Positions 39,101 to 50,451 of a stretch of DNA of 64,000 nucleotides are shown piece by piece. Under the pieces are notes generated by a model. That model had not been told where the DNA came from. It worked only from the letters and a program-made list of their open reading frames with translations, and searched no databases. The DNA lies in the NCBI GenBank assembly GCA_019614645.1, contig JABWDB010000038.1:186001-250000 (forward strand), given 5' to 3'. The translations under genes were made by a program, and so were the position numbers. The first letter of the stretch is position 1. Each line of letters starts with the position of its first letter. This DNA comes from Stratiolaelaps scimitus. Lineage: Eukaryota; Arthropoda; Arachnida; Mesostigmata; Laelapidae.

Positions 39101-39595
39101 TACAACTTTCCCTGTGGGGCAAGGATGGCAAGATGGCGGAGAGTGGAATCAAAATATCTGTAAGGACATAGCGACTAAACGATGACTTGGGTCAGCCTAT
39201 TCATGAATATTACATTTCCGAAATTGGGGCTTGGACACACTCTTTCATGATACGAACATGGACGAGTACTCTGCTTATATATAGACATAAAACACGAAAA
39301 CATTTGCTATATAGTACTGAAAAATCGAATGAGGTCCCCACCATTTTACGTTGGCAAAAATGTTATATTGCCTATTGTTGCAAATGACCCCAGAGTGAGT
39401 TTCGCGGCTCATACTGTGACCAACACAGCTGAACATCACGATGTTATCCAATCAGCAGGACAGTCCCAATATCCTCGAGCATTACTAGGAGACTAACAGA
39501 GCCCAGATTCGAACCTTGTAAAAACTCTTGATACGGTTATGTGTTTCGTCGCCAATCGGTCAATTGTCATCTCTATGTGTCGTATGCGTTTTCAG
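36150..39595. other. Intergenic or 5' region of the DHHC gene; exons not resolved
   Basis: The N-terminal cytosolic exon(s) expected for a ZDHHC23-like protein should be on the plus strand here or in part of it, but I could not recognise one. The stretch holds a perfect palindrome (37148-37197) and otherwise unique-looking AT-rich sequence. A plus-strand open frame at 38164-38400 and a minus-strand frame at 36638-36832 show no domain. Confidence 0.4.
37148..37197. repeat. Perfect 50-bp palindrome without a loop
   Basis: The two 25-base arms (37148-37172 and 37173-37197) are exact reverse complements meeting at AGCT. Such spacerless palindromes are unstable in cells, so this may be recent, or a sequencing or assembly fold-back. 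Confidence 0.92.
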
Positions 39596-41627
39596 TAACA
39601 TCCCGGTATTCAGCCGGCCATCGCCATGCTGTGGGCCATCGAGCCCGATCGACCGACACGTCGTTATCGCAATCATATCGTTTTCGTCACTCTTCTGCTT
39701 GGCCTGCCAGGGATGGTGGCCCATGTGGACCGCCCTGGCAGCCATGTTCCTTCTTCTGGGAGTCGTTCACGGCCACTGTCACCGAAAAAGGCTCCGTTCA
39801 CGATTCTTCCTCGTCTGGGGTCTCCTCTCCTATCTTCAACTATTGCTTCTCTTCCAACTTGCCGTTGTTCCGCAGCTAAAGGTTGGTCGTAGTCAAATTG
39901 GATTCGATCCATACATCATATTTATATATATATTTTTTTTCGAGCTGACCCTCAGCTGTTCCCCTATCTGACAGGCCTCAGCTCTTAACTTTTAGGTATT
40001 ACTATGAGGACCTGTCGGGGCCACCTTTGCTTATTCTCTGCCTTACTCGTACCTGACAAGAATCCTCAGATAAAGAAAGATGATAAAGAACTCCAAAGAT
40101 TCTCCGCGTCTGACAGGATTTGAACCCAACACACACGTGTCCCTCCGGTCTAGTAGTCTAAGACGCTCACCACTAGACCATCTAGGGGACAACCATACAT
40201 CATATATATATATATATATGTATATTGTAAAGGTATTGTTAAAATTCGATTTCAGATGAATCAGCCAAAGGATCCTTGGCGAAACCGATATCAATCGTTT
40301 AATTCGACTTGTGCAATAGGAAAAAAATTAGATATATATTTATTATAATATATTAAACGTTACAATAGGTCGGAATTTCTAGGGATTATGGGGGTGGGGG
40401 GGGGGGGTGAGGACGACAACGTCCCGAGGAAGGCGATGGCATTGCCTCTCTAGGAAAAAAATCATTTCGATTTCTGATGAACTTCGTCTAGACGAACCCC
40501 GCAAACAATCGCGTGGAGCATTTGAGCAAATCTGTATGATATCACCTGACAGTTTTTTTATTATTATATAAATAAATAACGTTGGACCTATCTATTATAC
40601 ATAACTTACTATTGCTGAATGTGGTTGTTGCTGCTGCTGCTGTCACCGTCGTGTTGTTGCTTGTCCGTAGGTGCTATTTTCGGAAAATGCGATTTTGACG
40701 ACTCTGGTATTGGTGGCTCTCTACTGCGCCCATCGGACCCGAACTGATCCTGGAGTGCTCAACCCTCACCGTAATGAAGATGAGGTACGAATTACTGAAA
40801 TCGATTTGCGTACAGCTTGTGGTACTTAAAGCCATAGCGAGAAACGAAGCAATGCCTAATGCTGGGAAGAACAGCGACAGAAAAGGAACTGTGTTAAATA
40901 GAGGATACCTATGGTGGCCAGCCTAATGGTGGGCTTTGGATGTACGGTGTTCTATCGTCGGAGACAGATACAGTGACCTAGCTTTGTCAGAGAACCGTCC
41001 TCACAACCACGTCACAGTCTGGGGACGTGGACGGAAGGATGGGGCATCCGGAGGTCGCCGGTTCGAATCTTGCGGTGGGAAAGTTAGTCCTTGACGGCTA
41101 CGGCCATTTACCTTCGTACAAAATTATTAATATATGTATATACTTATTTTAATTATAGCAATTTTTGGTTGTGGCAGCGCAATTCTATTCAAGCATCATA
41201 CCCATAACCACCTCAGCATTGGCCGCCTCGCTGAACGTCAATTGACAGCCGTTGAAGGATGAAAGACTCCAGAAAGAAAGAAAGAATTAATGAAAGACTC
41301 CAGAAAGAAAGAAAGAATTAATGAAAGACCCCCCCTGAGATCCCCAGTAACTTTCTCTAATCTATCGCAAACCCCAAAAGGTTTGTCATTACCACTTCTG
41401 ACCACCAAGAGTCTCAAAAGCGAACGGATGAAAGTAGTAGTCGCCCTGAAGGATTGAGGACTTGCATCGGCTATCGCTTCATGTGGCCAGAGTGTCAATT
41501 ACGGTGCTATCCCAAAGCAATAGCTTCCTTACCTGTGTGGTGAAAGCAATGAGCGCAAGTTATCTGGCTAACGTCCCTCGTCTCTATGATAAATAGAATA
41601 TGACAAAGATGATCTCAGATGTGTCAT

Positions 41628-41661
<34 letters not shown>

Positions 41662-42526
41662 GAGCTAATTAATTTTCAAGCACTCGTATATACTTTTTTT
41701 AGCAATATTCTTTGTCGCTGTATATTTGAGGAGAACTGTACATTCCACTTAAACATATTGGATTCAATTCTCTGTGTAAATACTTTTTTTTATTGTATGT
41801 TGTTATTATATTTAAAGCTGCTGAAGTAGAACATGGTGATTTACATTGTGGCCAGATTCTTCAAAAAGACCCATCGATGCTCAAGTAGGAACCAATAGCT
41901 CCAAAAAGACACCAGACATCCAGATTTGCAAGAAAAAGCACATATAAAAGTACAATATAGAAGACAATTTCTATCAATGTCATTGGGGTTTCCGCGATCC
42001 TCGTGGCGTTTTGCAGGTGAAGATTGTGATCGAAGATGGACCGGGCGCTGTTCGGGAGGGCCGCTGTGCTGTCTGCCTGATCCCAATGCCACCGCGCACT
42101 TCGCATTGCGTTCTCTGTGGCGTTTGTGTCCAACGCAGGGACCACCACTGTATCTGGCTCGACACCTGCGTTGGAGCGAACAATCATCGCCACTTCATTT
42201 TGGGCCTACTCTCGCTTGCCATGGGTCTGTTCTACGGTGCAAACCTAACCCTGACATCACTGTGCCAGCCAATGATGTTCTGGGGCATGTTCCTCGTTCC
42301 CCGAACGTGTCCAGGTGTCTTTGACAGCTGGTTAACGGCGTGGGTGTTCGCCAGCGCCGTGTACGGCATTCTCGTCGCATGCCTCGTGTCCGTGGTGCTT
42401 CTCCAACAGCTAACAATGGTGGCGTGTAATACTACGGTGTATGAAATTCGTAAATATCGACAGCTCAATGGAAGCGAACGTCCAGGATCGATATGGGGCA
42501 ACTGCTTCAACTTTTGGATCAAGTGA
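39596..42526 (+). CDS. DHHC palmitoyltransferase, ZDHHC23-like, three 3' coding exons (5' end not found)
   Basis: DHHC enzymes are multi-pass membrane S-acyltransferases that palmitoylate cysteines of target proteins. Exons: 39596-39881 (enters in phase 2 after TTTTCAG), 40671-40784, 42017-42526 with stop TGA; about 302 residues. Two long hydrophobic stretches (VVIAIISFSSLFCLAC and the region WTALAAMFLLLGVV to LLLLFQLAVVP) give transmembrane segments, then LTTLVLVALYC, then the conserved DPG motif (RTDPGVLN). The zinc-binding Cys-rich domain runs CAVC-x9-HC-x2-C-x4-DHHC-x5-C, with active-site Cys in RDHHCIW. Two more membrane spans follow, then NTTVYE, resembling the TTxE motif. The spacing GLLSLAMGLFYGANLTLTSLC and a C-terminus ending NCFNFWIK agree with ZDHHC23. 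The cytosolic N-terminus is missing. Intron 2 holds a tRNA-like SINE and a poly-G run. Confidence 0.85.
40108..40190 (-). repeat. tRNA-like (Glu-like) SINE head in the DHHC gene intron
   Basis: On the minus strand, TCCCCTAGATGGTCTAGTGG has a good box A and resembles the 5' end of tRNA-Glu. GGTTCAAATCC about 50 bases on is a good box B. The 3' end does not pair with the 5' acceptor bases, so it is a tRNA-derived repeat or tRNA relic rather than a working tRNA. A (TA)n run (40201-40220) sits just upstream of it. Confidence 0.6.
40390..40408 (+). repeat. Poly-G run in DHHC gene intron
   Basis: A run of G interrupted once by T, about 19 bases. It could form a G-quadruplex-like structure or be a site of sequencing error. 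Confidence 0.8.
40985..41130 (+). repeat. tRNA-derived SINE-like copy in the last DHHC intron
   Basis: A tRNA-like region with the B-box GGTTCGAATCTTG (41060-41072) is followed by GGCCATTTACCTTCGTAC, whose TTTACC matches the tail of the SINE at 14305. Box A is weak. It is a member of, or related to, the same SINE-like group. Confidence 0.45.
41260..41329 (+). repeat. Tandem duplication, 31-bp unit
   Basis: A 31-base unit (TGAAAGACTCCAGAAAGAAA and following bases) occurs exactly twice, 41260-41290 and 41291-41321, with the start of a third copy. It is intronic in the DHHC gene. Confidence 0.9.
41627..41661 (+). repeat. (AAT)n microsatellite
   Basis: About ten uninterrupted ATA/AAT triplets in the last intron of the DHHC gene. 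Confidence 0.9.
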
Positions 42527-42689
42527 ATACCAATGAATCAGGGTGGTACTGCCGCCACGAGATCGTCACGGTCACCACTTCATCGCATCATGATGTAGCT
42601 TTCACAGTGGATCATTAATGGCATGATACGCTTGTGCAGGCAAAGAGACACATTTTGCCGTCAAGATAGGCCACATCAGCCTTAGAGGA

Positions 42690-43870
42690 ATCATTGCGAC
42701 GACTGCTTTCAGCATCCCTCATCATCCTCATCAGCCTGTCTGTGCACACTACAAAATATAGAACGTCTGCTGCTGGAACAGCTCAAATTAAAATGTATAT
42801 CGATTCTGGCAGTGAATCTCGGCCACAACTTGGTGCAACGATTATCGATGAGAATTATCTTAGTGAAGCATCGAGGCCTCTATATATTTACGGGCGCAGT
42901 TGTCATGTTAGCCATGTTGTTGGCCCTGTGGAAGCCGTTGTCCTGCACGGACAACGGGCAGATGTGATCTTAAACGATGGCATTTAATACTGGTGATTGA
43001 GGGCTAATTGAGGTATTATATATATCTGGGCAAGCTAATCTCCGGCGGATATCTACAATGAATCGATAGGAGTTCTTTATAACAGCTAATTCTTAAGGCT
43101 AATCTTCTGCTCGATATTGAATTAATTCGTTGGTTTTAGCATGATTGTCACCATGATCAGAAGACGAATCTTCCATTTATTCTATTTCTGTATAGTAGTG
43201 CACCAAATGTTAATATGCTTAAGCTTATGACGCGTGCGTATAGAGTCGCATGTGTATCCATTTTGAAAGGCGCAGATTCCACTGACCTCAAACAACTTTT
43301 AAGAACTGTTCCAGCCCATTATCCAGTTTGCTTCTTGTCTCAGGATAACCGCACAGGGGTTATCACCTTTATGAAGCTGTCACTGGTGTCTCGCATCAAT
43401 TTCTTTTGACGGTCGGTGGTTCCTATCCATGTTTTACCTAAGCCAAATGCACGCATACGTAGAAGGCTGTTCTGTTTATCCTGGTTATTTCCTATAGGAA
43501 TAACACACTAGAATTAAACGTTATTACGCCTGTGAATTCGCCTTTGCTATTTGGCCTAGCCACCGACATCTCATCGAAGGCTCACACAATTGACGGTAAG
43601 CCCTGTTCGGAAACTTAAGCTGTTAATCGTAATGTTTCTTTTTGGAGATAGTTTATCCTCTCGACCGCCCGATCTGGGGCGAATGTCTATTTTTGTAAAT
43701 GAACAACAAATGGCTAAATATATGCCTATACCCCGAACAGACTTTTCAGCCCCGAAATTGCACATGTTGACCGTGCTAGTCCACTCTATGATAGCATTCT
43801 GTGCTTTACATCTCTGGGCAAAACCTTTATGGTTCACAGGAAGTGACGATCGCGTTATAAGACAGTAACC
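42690..43870 (+). mobile_element. Decayed Ty3/gypsy-like pol fragment
   Basis: Just downstream of the DHHC stop codon, an open frame at 42694-42987 holds YIDSGSESR with a later ADVILNDG, the pattern of a retroviral-type aspartic protease (D-S-G, then the DVILG-like strand). After a break, DLKQLLRT and DNRTGVITFMKLSL (43275-43395) resemble the linker before reverse transcriptase in gypsy-type pol. After further breaks, MIAFCALHLWAKP and SDDRVIRQ (43787-43866) resemble the RNase H region. No LTR was recognised, and stops and frameshifts are frequent. The protease call is the most secure part. Confidence 0.5.
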
Positions 43871-46800
43871 TCCAAAGGAAATGTGAATATCCTTTGGGAC
43901 GGATGTTGCCCGTTTAAGGTTCACTACTGTCCGAGGGTTTACGACGCTTCAACCTATGCTACCCTCAGGTTAATATTTGATACTCAAAAGCGTGTTTTTT
44001 TCATTTATTGATTCACCATTCGCCTCGCATAGTTATATGGAGGCCCGTGTTCACTTAAAGATCTGCTTTACAAGCCAATTGGCCAGCTCAAGAATGGAGG
44101 TGGGCCCTATTAATGGGAAGGACGAACCTCAACAAGTATCTTTGAACAAAGAACTATCGCTTTTTGTTTTTTTTTGTTCGTTTTGTTCGAGAAAATAGAG
44201 TAGAATTTACACTAATTCCTCTGGGTTAGATGCCACTCTTACAAGAGTGCTGAGTTTACACTGATAGGAGTTCAATTAGGTACTACTGATAATTACTTCA
44301 CACCTAACAATACAAACTGACACTAACGCCTTAGGCTACAAACATTATTGTCTACAAATATTTGAAAAACAAAATGCAGCTTGAAAAGCAGGGCGCATAC
44401 GCGACACTGTACTCAAGTGGCAGTATCCCATTTACTGAACGTTGTCCAGTGGAGTGTTTTGGCATCGCGCAGGTTTAGCCCGATCTGACCATGCGTGTCA
44501 AGTGCAAAACCCTATTGTGATTTACCACATACAAGAAGTTAGATTAAAACAGTGAGTGACAATGCGGTGACGAAAGAAGTAGAAATAAGTGTGGGCCTCC
44601 CACGTTACTTTCTACTGGTGAATTAGACTGCAGTTGGAGAGACAATTCGATGGTAGCACTATCTGGCAGAGGGTGGCAGGTCATGGCATGGAATATAGGT
44701 AAGGGTCGACTACTATGGAAAAAGTGGTCGATGTGTTGTTGAGCTGTCACGGGTTGTCGAAGATCTGAGATTGATAGTACTGTATACGGCGTCGTATGGA
44801 TTCAGGTTCTTGAGGAACGCACACACACCTTTATCCCTAAAAATGTTTGGTAAGGTTAGATAAAGGGATCTGACGAATTGAAACTGGGAACTGAATACGT
44901 TCAGCATTGAGCCAATGCCATAATCCTAAAAGTTCACCTCTGAAAGCGATATCCTACTTTGCTTTAAACATATGATTTGAACTAGGCACATACGCCGATG
45001 TCAAATGGAGCACTTCCCCAATGAAGCGTTTGTGGAGTGCGCTGCTGGCTCAGTAGCGACAATGGGAACGGGCGACACTGAAAGATTAAAACAATGATAA
45101 GCGCTTAATTAGCCAAGATGAGGGAAGAATACTTCTGGTGATATGGGTGTGCACACAAAAACATATTTAGGCTCGACAAAACATTGTGAGCTTTAATTTG
45201 TAATCATAATACACATAGACTAAGAAAGAAGTGTAATACATTCTACAGAATTTATGTAGGCGATAGGAGGCCACGTTGGTGTCCTGTATTATTTGACGAT
45301 TATTTGTAACCGAGACAACGATTGATTTCTATGTGTGCTGTAATATTTAGGTGTTCGGCCTCTGCAAGATTTGCAAATGCTTGCACATAATAATAATAAC
45401 AGTAATGATAATTACAATGTATAAGGTAAGATACGTCCCCTAAGTGCGCGCCATTCAATTATACGGCATGCATGAAGTTTTGGAGGACGTGCCTTAATCG
45501 GTTCACTGTAGTAATTATTCATAGTGGTTACCGTGTGAATAGTAGCAGTGGTATTTTACCTATTGCAATTAATAATAACATATACGAATTATTACTATTA
45601 TTGTGCATGTATGTATACGATAATTTGACACACCGATTAGATGACAGTGACGCCGATGGCGATGATATTTTCAGTGTTTGGAGAAAATGTACAAAAGCAG
45701 TGTGTTCACAATTGAATCAGATTCTATCGATCGGCGAATCGGTGGATGTTTCAGTCATGCGGAATGAAGTCTGAGCAATGATTTGTGCTGCTGACAATGT
45801 CGGCGAACAGTGGCTCGAAGCCGGTGACAGGCATTGAGGCGGGATCGTATATGACACCCCTTCATGGACTAACCATCCTGCAGTAGTACTGCCAAGCGGC
45901 TGAATATTGGCGCGAAGGGAGAGCTCACTCGTGGGTGCTGCTGACTCTGTTCATCCGGTTCGCTCTGTTCACGAAATCAACGAAGCTATGGAGCTTTTGA
46001 GATGTTAGCTGCACCTCCACGTCAATCGTCAGTAAAAGCAATACATAGATCGGGTACAGATTACACTATATTTTGGCATTTGTGAAGACACGCTTACCCT
46101 AAGGCTGTTCGCTGTCTCGAAATGCTCAACGTGATGGCGCTGCTGTGAGGTGGAGTCTTATTTTCGAGGTCCTGCATGAGGAGGCTGTGCTCCCTGTTCA
46201 CTGTGGGCAATTCAATCTCGGTTGAATTCTGCTTCTATGATTTCACCTGATTTGACTCGTCAGCAGGGTCTTCTCAAAATGCGGTTGGAAAGCACGTCGT
46301 TGTTCTTGTTTCGATTTTGTTTTTTTCTGTGAATATAACAACAGGTGTATACCAGATAACTAGATGGTAGATTGTTAGGTAGAGACGACGATGTGTTTTG
46401 TGTGTGTTTATGTGTGAGTGAGTGTGTAGATTTGTGCCTTAGACGTAAATATTTTCTTATATAGACCCTACGTGATAACTAGGGCCTGTATCTACTCACG
46501 AAATACAGCTACATAATTGCACCCGACGGCAATTTCATGGTAGAATCTCTGTCTCCGTGCATGTGATGATAGAATGGTGAACACCGATTTAGACGAGACA
46601 AACAAGATGTCCATAGTAAACAGAAAAACGTAGAATTTAGTACGTACAGATCACGCTGAGGACAGCAAGAAGCGGGAAATAGGATGACCATTATGAATTA
46701 TTGTGTTCCAAACAAACTAGAACAAATAAGCAAGACACAGTGAATCATAGAGTAGATGTGAGAGTGCTACGATGATAAGAAAAAAAGAAATCATCGAATC

Positions 46801-46878
46801 GATCGTGTAGAAACGAGTTTACTGAGAGAAGTGTTAGAGTTATGTGTAGCAGAGAGAAACTAGTTATAACCGTGAACA

Positions 46879-46910
<32 letters not shown>

Positions 46911-48417
46911 TTTTAACATAACACGGGCAATGTAATGGCGCAATGATTACCACATTCCGCGAGCGAAGGGAGGCGCACTAATATAAATGACAGATCAAGT
47001 GGCGACTGACAGAATAACTAAATATGACACTTTTTTCTGATTTCTTAAATATTTCATTCGATCTGACGATACACTCTGTGCATCATTGACCAGAATATAA
47101 ATACACGGCCGATATATTCGTCATCAGAATCACGGATGGTATTGAGACATAAGGAATATATTTACAGCTTGGATAAATACACTGTTGGTGGTCCAAGTCC
47201 TGCCGTGGCCTCAGGTGTCGAGGTGTACTGGAAAGGACCGATAAGTGTCTGTTGGGAAAAATAAGGGCCTGGGATAAGGCCCTTCGGCCACAAAACGAAA
47301 TAGAACACATTGTATTCACTGAAGTGTCCAATAGTGTATCGTGCTGATGTTACACTCAAGAAAAAGATGTGACGTTTCAAATTGGTAACTAAAACCCACG
47401 TACCAATTAAGTGGTTCGTCCTATAGAGTTTTATTAATAGCCCAACATGCGTGAGGTAGTTGCATCGCAAGTTCATTGCACACATCGGAAGCGCAGAATG
47501 AACAAACAAGTTGTTGGGCGTATAACTCGATAAGCAGGATGATATCCAGGTCTTAACTAAACGATAATAAGCTGAGGATCTCATTTTGATGTTTGTTTGA
47601 CTCCGTCTCAGTTTTAATTTCTTTCGATGATAATGATTCATGGCCACCCATGAGTAGAAGATCGTCCTGCTTAGATTATAAACAATTAGTTAAGAAGCCC
47701 CCTTCCTGCTGTGTATTAATCTCACATAAAGCATCACGAATAAGTCGGCATAAGCCGAAGCGCAGCAACGGTGAACGTACATGTGTCGCCGCATAAGCGA
47801 GGCTCCAACTACCAGTCTCCGGATTCTTCCGACAGATGAGGACATCCGGGGTCGATTGATTGAGTTTACAATGAACACATGAAGACAAGTATAGCATGGC
47901 ATATCTGTCGCCTCATAGACGTTGAGTTTAGGTGGAAGCGCGAAGTAAAATACAGCAGATGAGACTGAATCTGCCCTGCACACAGCATGTTGCTATGCTA
48001 TAAATTAGTAGTTAATATAATAAGAAATAGCTAAACAACGTGAATAATACCGATAAGCAGGTGTAACGTGAGCAGATTAATAAATACAGAAAAAGGTATA
48101 ATAATAATAATATTAAAAGATCTGAGAGATGTGAAGTGTCATGATTTTCTATATCAACCTTAATATATGGGTTCCTGTAGTATAAAATAGGTGATTGCTA
48201 CCTTAAGATAGATTTTATAACTTTCTTCCTTTTTGTATTTTCACACAAGGAACGTTTCCCGTGGAATCTGTTTTGCGTGTCTTCTTTGGCGGAGGGTTTC
48301 CATAGGAAGAACTTGTTTCTTATTATTACTAGATTAAATGTCGCGAGCGAGATATTTGCCAGGTTCGAACTTCAAGTAGAAGTCAAACTCATATTCTTAT
48401 TTTTTAAAATCAATTCT

Positions 48418-48604
48418 CCGGGCCGACCCACAGCCTTAAACATTTAACGTCCACGCTGCTGCTTTCGGCATTGCTTCATAAGATGGACAACCCCTTGAAA
48501 ATGCAAATGTGCCAACGGTGGGGATCGAACCCCTGCGTGCACCTACGTGCTAAAAAGCAGTTGTACCGGGGACGTTAAATGTTGGCTGAGAGTCAGCCCG
48601 AAAA
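48418..48604. repeat. Inverted-repeat/B-box family, best-preserved copy
   Basis: The left terminus CCGGGCCGACCCACAGCC followed by ACATTTAACGTCCACG is mirrored at the right end by GGGGACGTTAAATGTTGGCT and GAGAGTCAGCCCGAAAA, giving imperfect terminal inverted repeats of about 37 bases. The core contains GGGGATCGAACCCC, which read on the minus strand is GGTTCGATCCCC, a Pol III B-box. The element is about 187 bases with no coding capacity, so it is MITE-like in structure with a tRNA-like core. Confidence 0.75.
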
Positions 48605-48881
48605 CTTTGGTATATTCTTATTATAAACTCATAAACTTATATTCACTGCTGTGCTGTCGGAGAGGAGAGTTAGTTTGGGAACTTTTAGAGTACCACGAAG
48701 TATAGATTTTTTCTGGACCATTGTACATCCGCTGCTCGGCTTAACATTTAACTGGGCTGGTTAATAGCAGTGGCCTGTAGGATCAAGCATGAAAACTAAA
48801 AAACGTGCATATCCGACACAGGCTTGTCCACTGTTGCTGGGAAATGTGCAGCTGTGACCCGGATGATCACGAGCTACAGTA

Positions 48882-48990
48882 AAGGTAAAGGTTTTATTGG
48901 TTTATTAAAGGAGCTGCAACTTCACAGTGGCTATATTGCGTGAAAATCGTCCGGATAGTCAGTACTTAAAGGAGCTCTCTCTTCACGACA
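48882..48990 (-). repeat. SINE 3' part with TTTACC tail, inverted relative to the 14.3-kb copy
   Basis: On the minus strand the sequence GTTGCAGCTCC, AATAAACCAATAAAACC and CTTTACCTTTACTG matches the end of the repeat at 14305-14480 with few differences. The tRNA-like head is not clear. Confidence 0.6.
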
Positions 48991-50451
48991 ATTTTCGGCA
49001 CAAGGAAGAAAATGATTAAACCTTGTCCGCCGTCCACACTCATTACTACCAAGGGATGATATTATGCATTTGGTGAGATATGAAATGGTCGAGTGCTCTA
49101 TTATTAGCAGCAAATTGGTGGACGTCGATTGATAATCGACTCAACTCGTCAAACGGTGTAGCGGTTCTTCGGTCCTATTAGCTTAGCTACAAATGTGATC
49201 GTCAGAACAGTACAATTGCATTGGCCTACTAGTTCTAAAAAAAAATGTGAAGATAGGTTTACACTACAGCTTGGAGTGGTGCGTCTATACTATCGCCTAC
49301 GCCAGAGATACTCCATAGCATTTTCGAGAGCTTGTCTTCAAGAATATATTCCGCAGCTGTTAGCTTTATACATGTCGGAGGCATTTTCTAGTCAATAAGT
49401 AGCCTCGAGATATTGAGGTATAAACCAAAGTTTATGGCCGGGTTCTAAAGGGCTACATGTAATGTTGTCATTGGAAGCAATGAAGAGTTCTATTTGCGGG
49501 TCAGATGGCAGAGCATTCCAATAGTAATACTGCAGACTACATCAGTCCACTTGGAAAAATTTCGCTTTGAATTCCTCCTTTCAAATCGACCGTCTCCTAA
49601 ACAGCATTCATCGTTCAGGTGTAATCAGGCTTCTACTACGACTTCCAATGGCCGTTAAATTCGAATAATAGTAGCTGTCAACAAGTGTCACAGTTGAGTG
49701 ATTCAATTTACACCAATCGAACGACTGCAGGCGAGCGATTGTACAAGGCCAACCAGAAGAAAGTGCATTTCTTTGAGGTGAGCACATGAAGGTTAAATTA
49801 GAATAACATCCTCCATAAGAAATCGAGAACGTAGATACAAGGAAAGTTCAAAGAAAAAGTGAGTAGCCAAATATCATGAGCGGTGTCTAGATGCAGAGAT
49901 GATAAACATCGTGCGAATGTATTAACAATGAGCAGAATATTTTGAAAGCGATGTAGAAAAGAGAGTGCTAACTATCGAACTAACGACGAAATTAATAGTA
50001 ATAACCAGAACTCAGAATACCGTATCAAGTCCAAAAGATACAGTAAAAACAAGGCAAGGCAGGTGGAAGCCTTCAGGGCATCGTGTTCGGAAGAAATATA
50101 GTGACATGTGAGATATACGCGGGAAAGATTGCGATAGCTGGAGCTAAAACTCTTGATAAGAGTAACGGCAAATCGACGCATAAATTGCCAGCAAGGGGTT
50201 TCAACAATATTTTCGATGAAGAAGAAATTTCAAAGGATTGATTAGTTGGAAGAGTAATCAACGAACCAAGGCAAATGGAACCAGGTAATGGAAGACTAAT
50301 AACAATCATGACAACTAGCACTTATACAGAGTATACATTAGGCTAGACAGAACGGACAGGGTCTAACTGCCTACTTCTAATTGATATGGGATTAGCGTAT
50401 GAGACGGAGTGGGAAATTGTCGAGAACGGTAGTCGAGTCGAGAAGACTGAG

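Larger units (their letters stand above)
43871..50446. other. Repeat-poor to repeat-rich intergenic stretch; no secure gene
   Basis: I see no exon of a known family. It contains an inverted-repeat-family copy (48418-48604), a SINE tail (48882-48925), and a (TA)n run at 46885-46908. Open frames of 100-161 codons occur (plus 45472-45774; minus 47162-47647, ending in a Pro/Gly-rich segment IPGPYFSQQTLIGPF). They have no recognised domain or clear splice context. Confidence 0.45.

Noticed and set aside
40108..40190. Functional tRNA gene
   Set aside because: Boxes A and B are present but the acceptor ends do not pair, so a SINE head or tRNA relic fits better.
47162..47647. 161-codon minus-strand open frame
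   Set aside because: No domain, no clear promoter or splice context; composition changes along its length.
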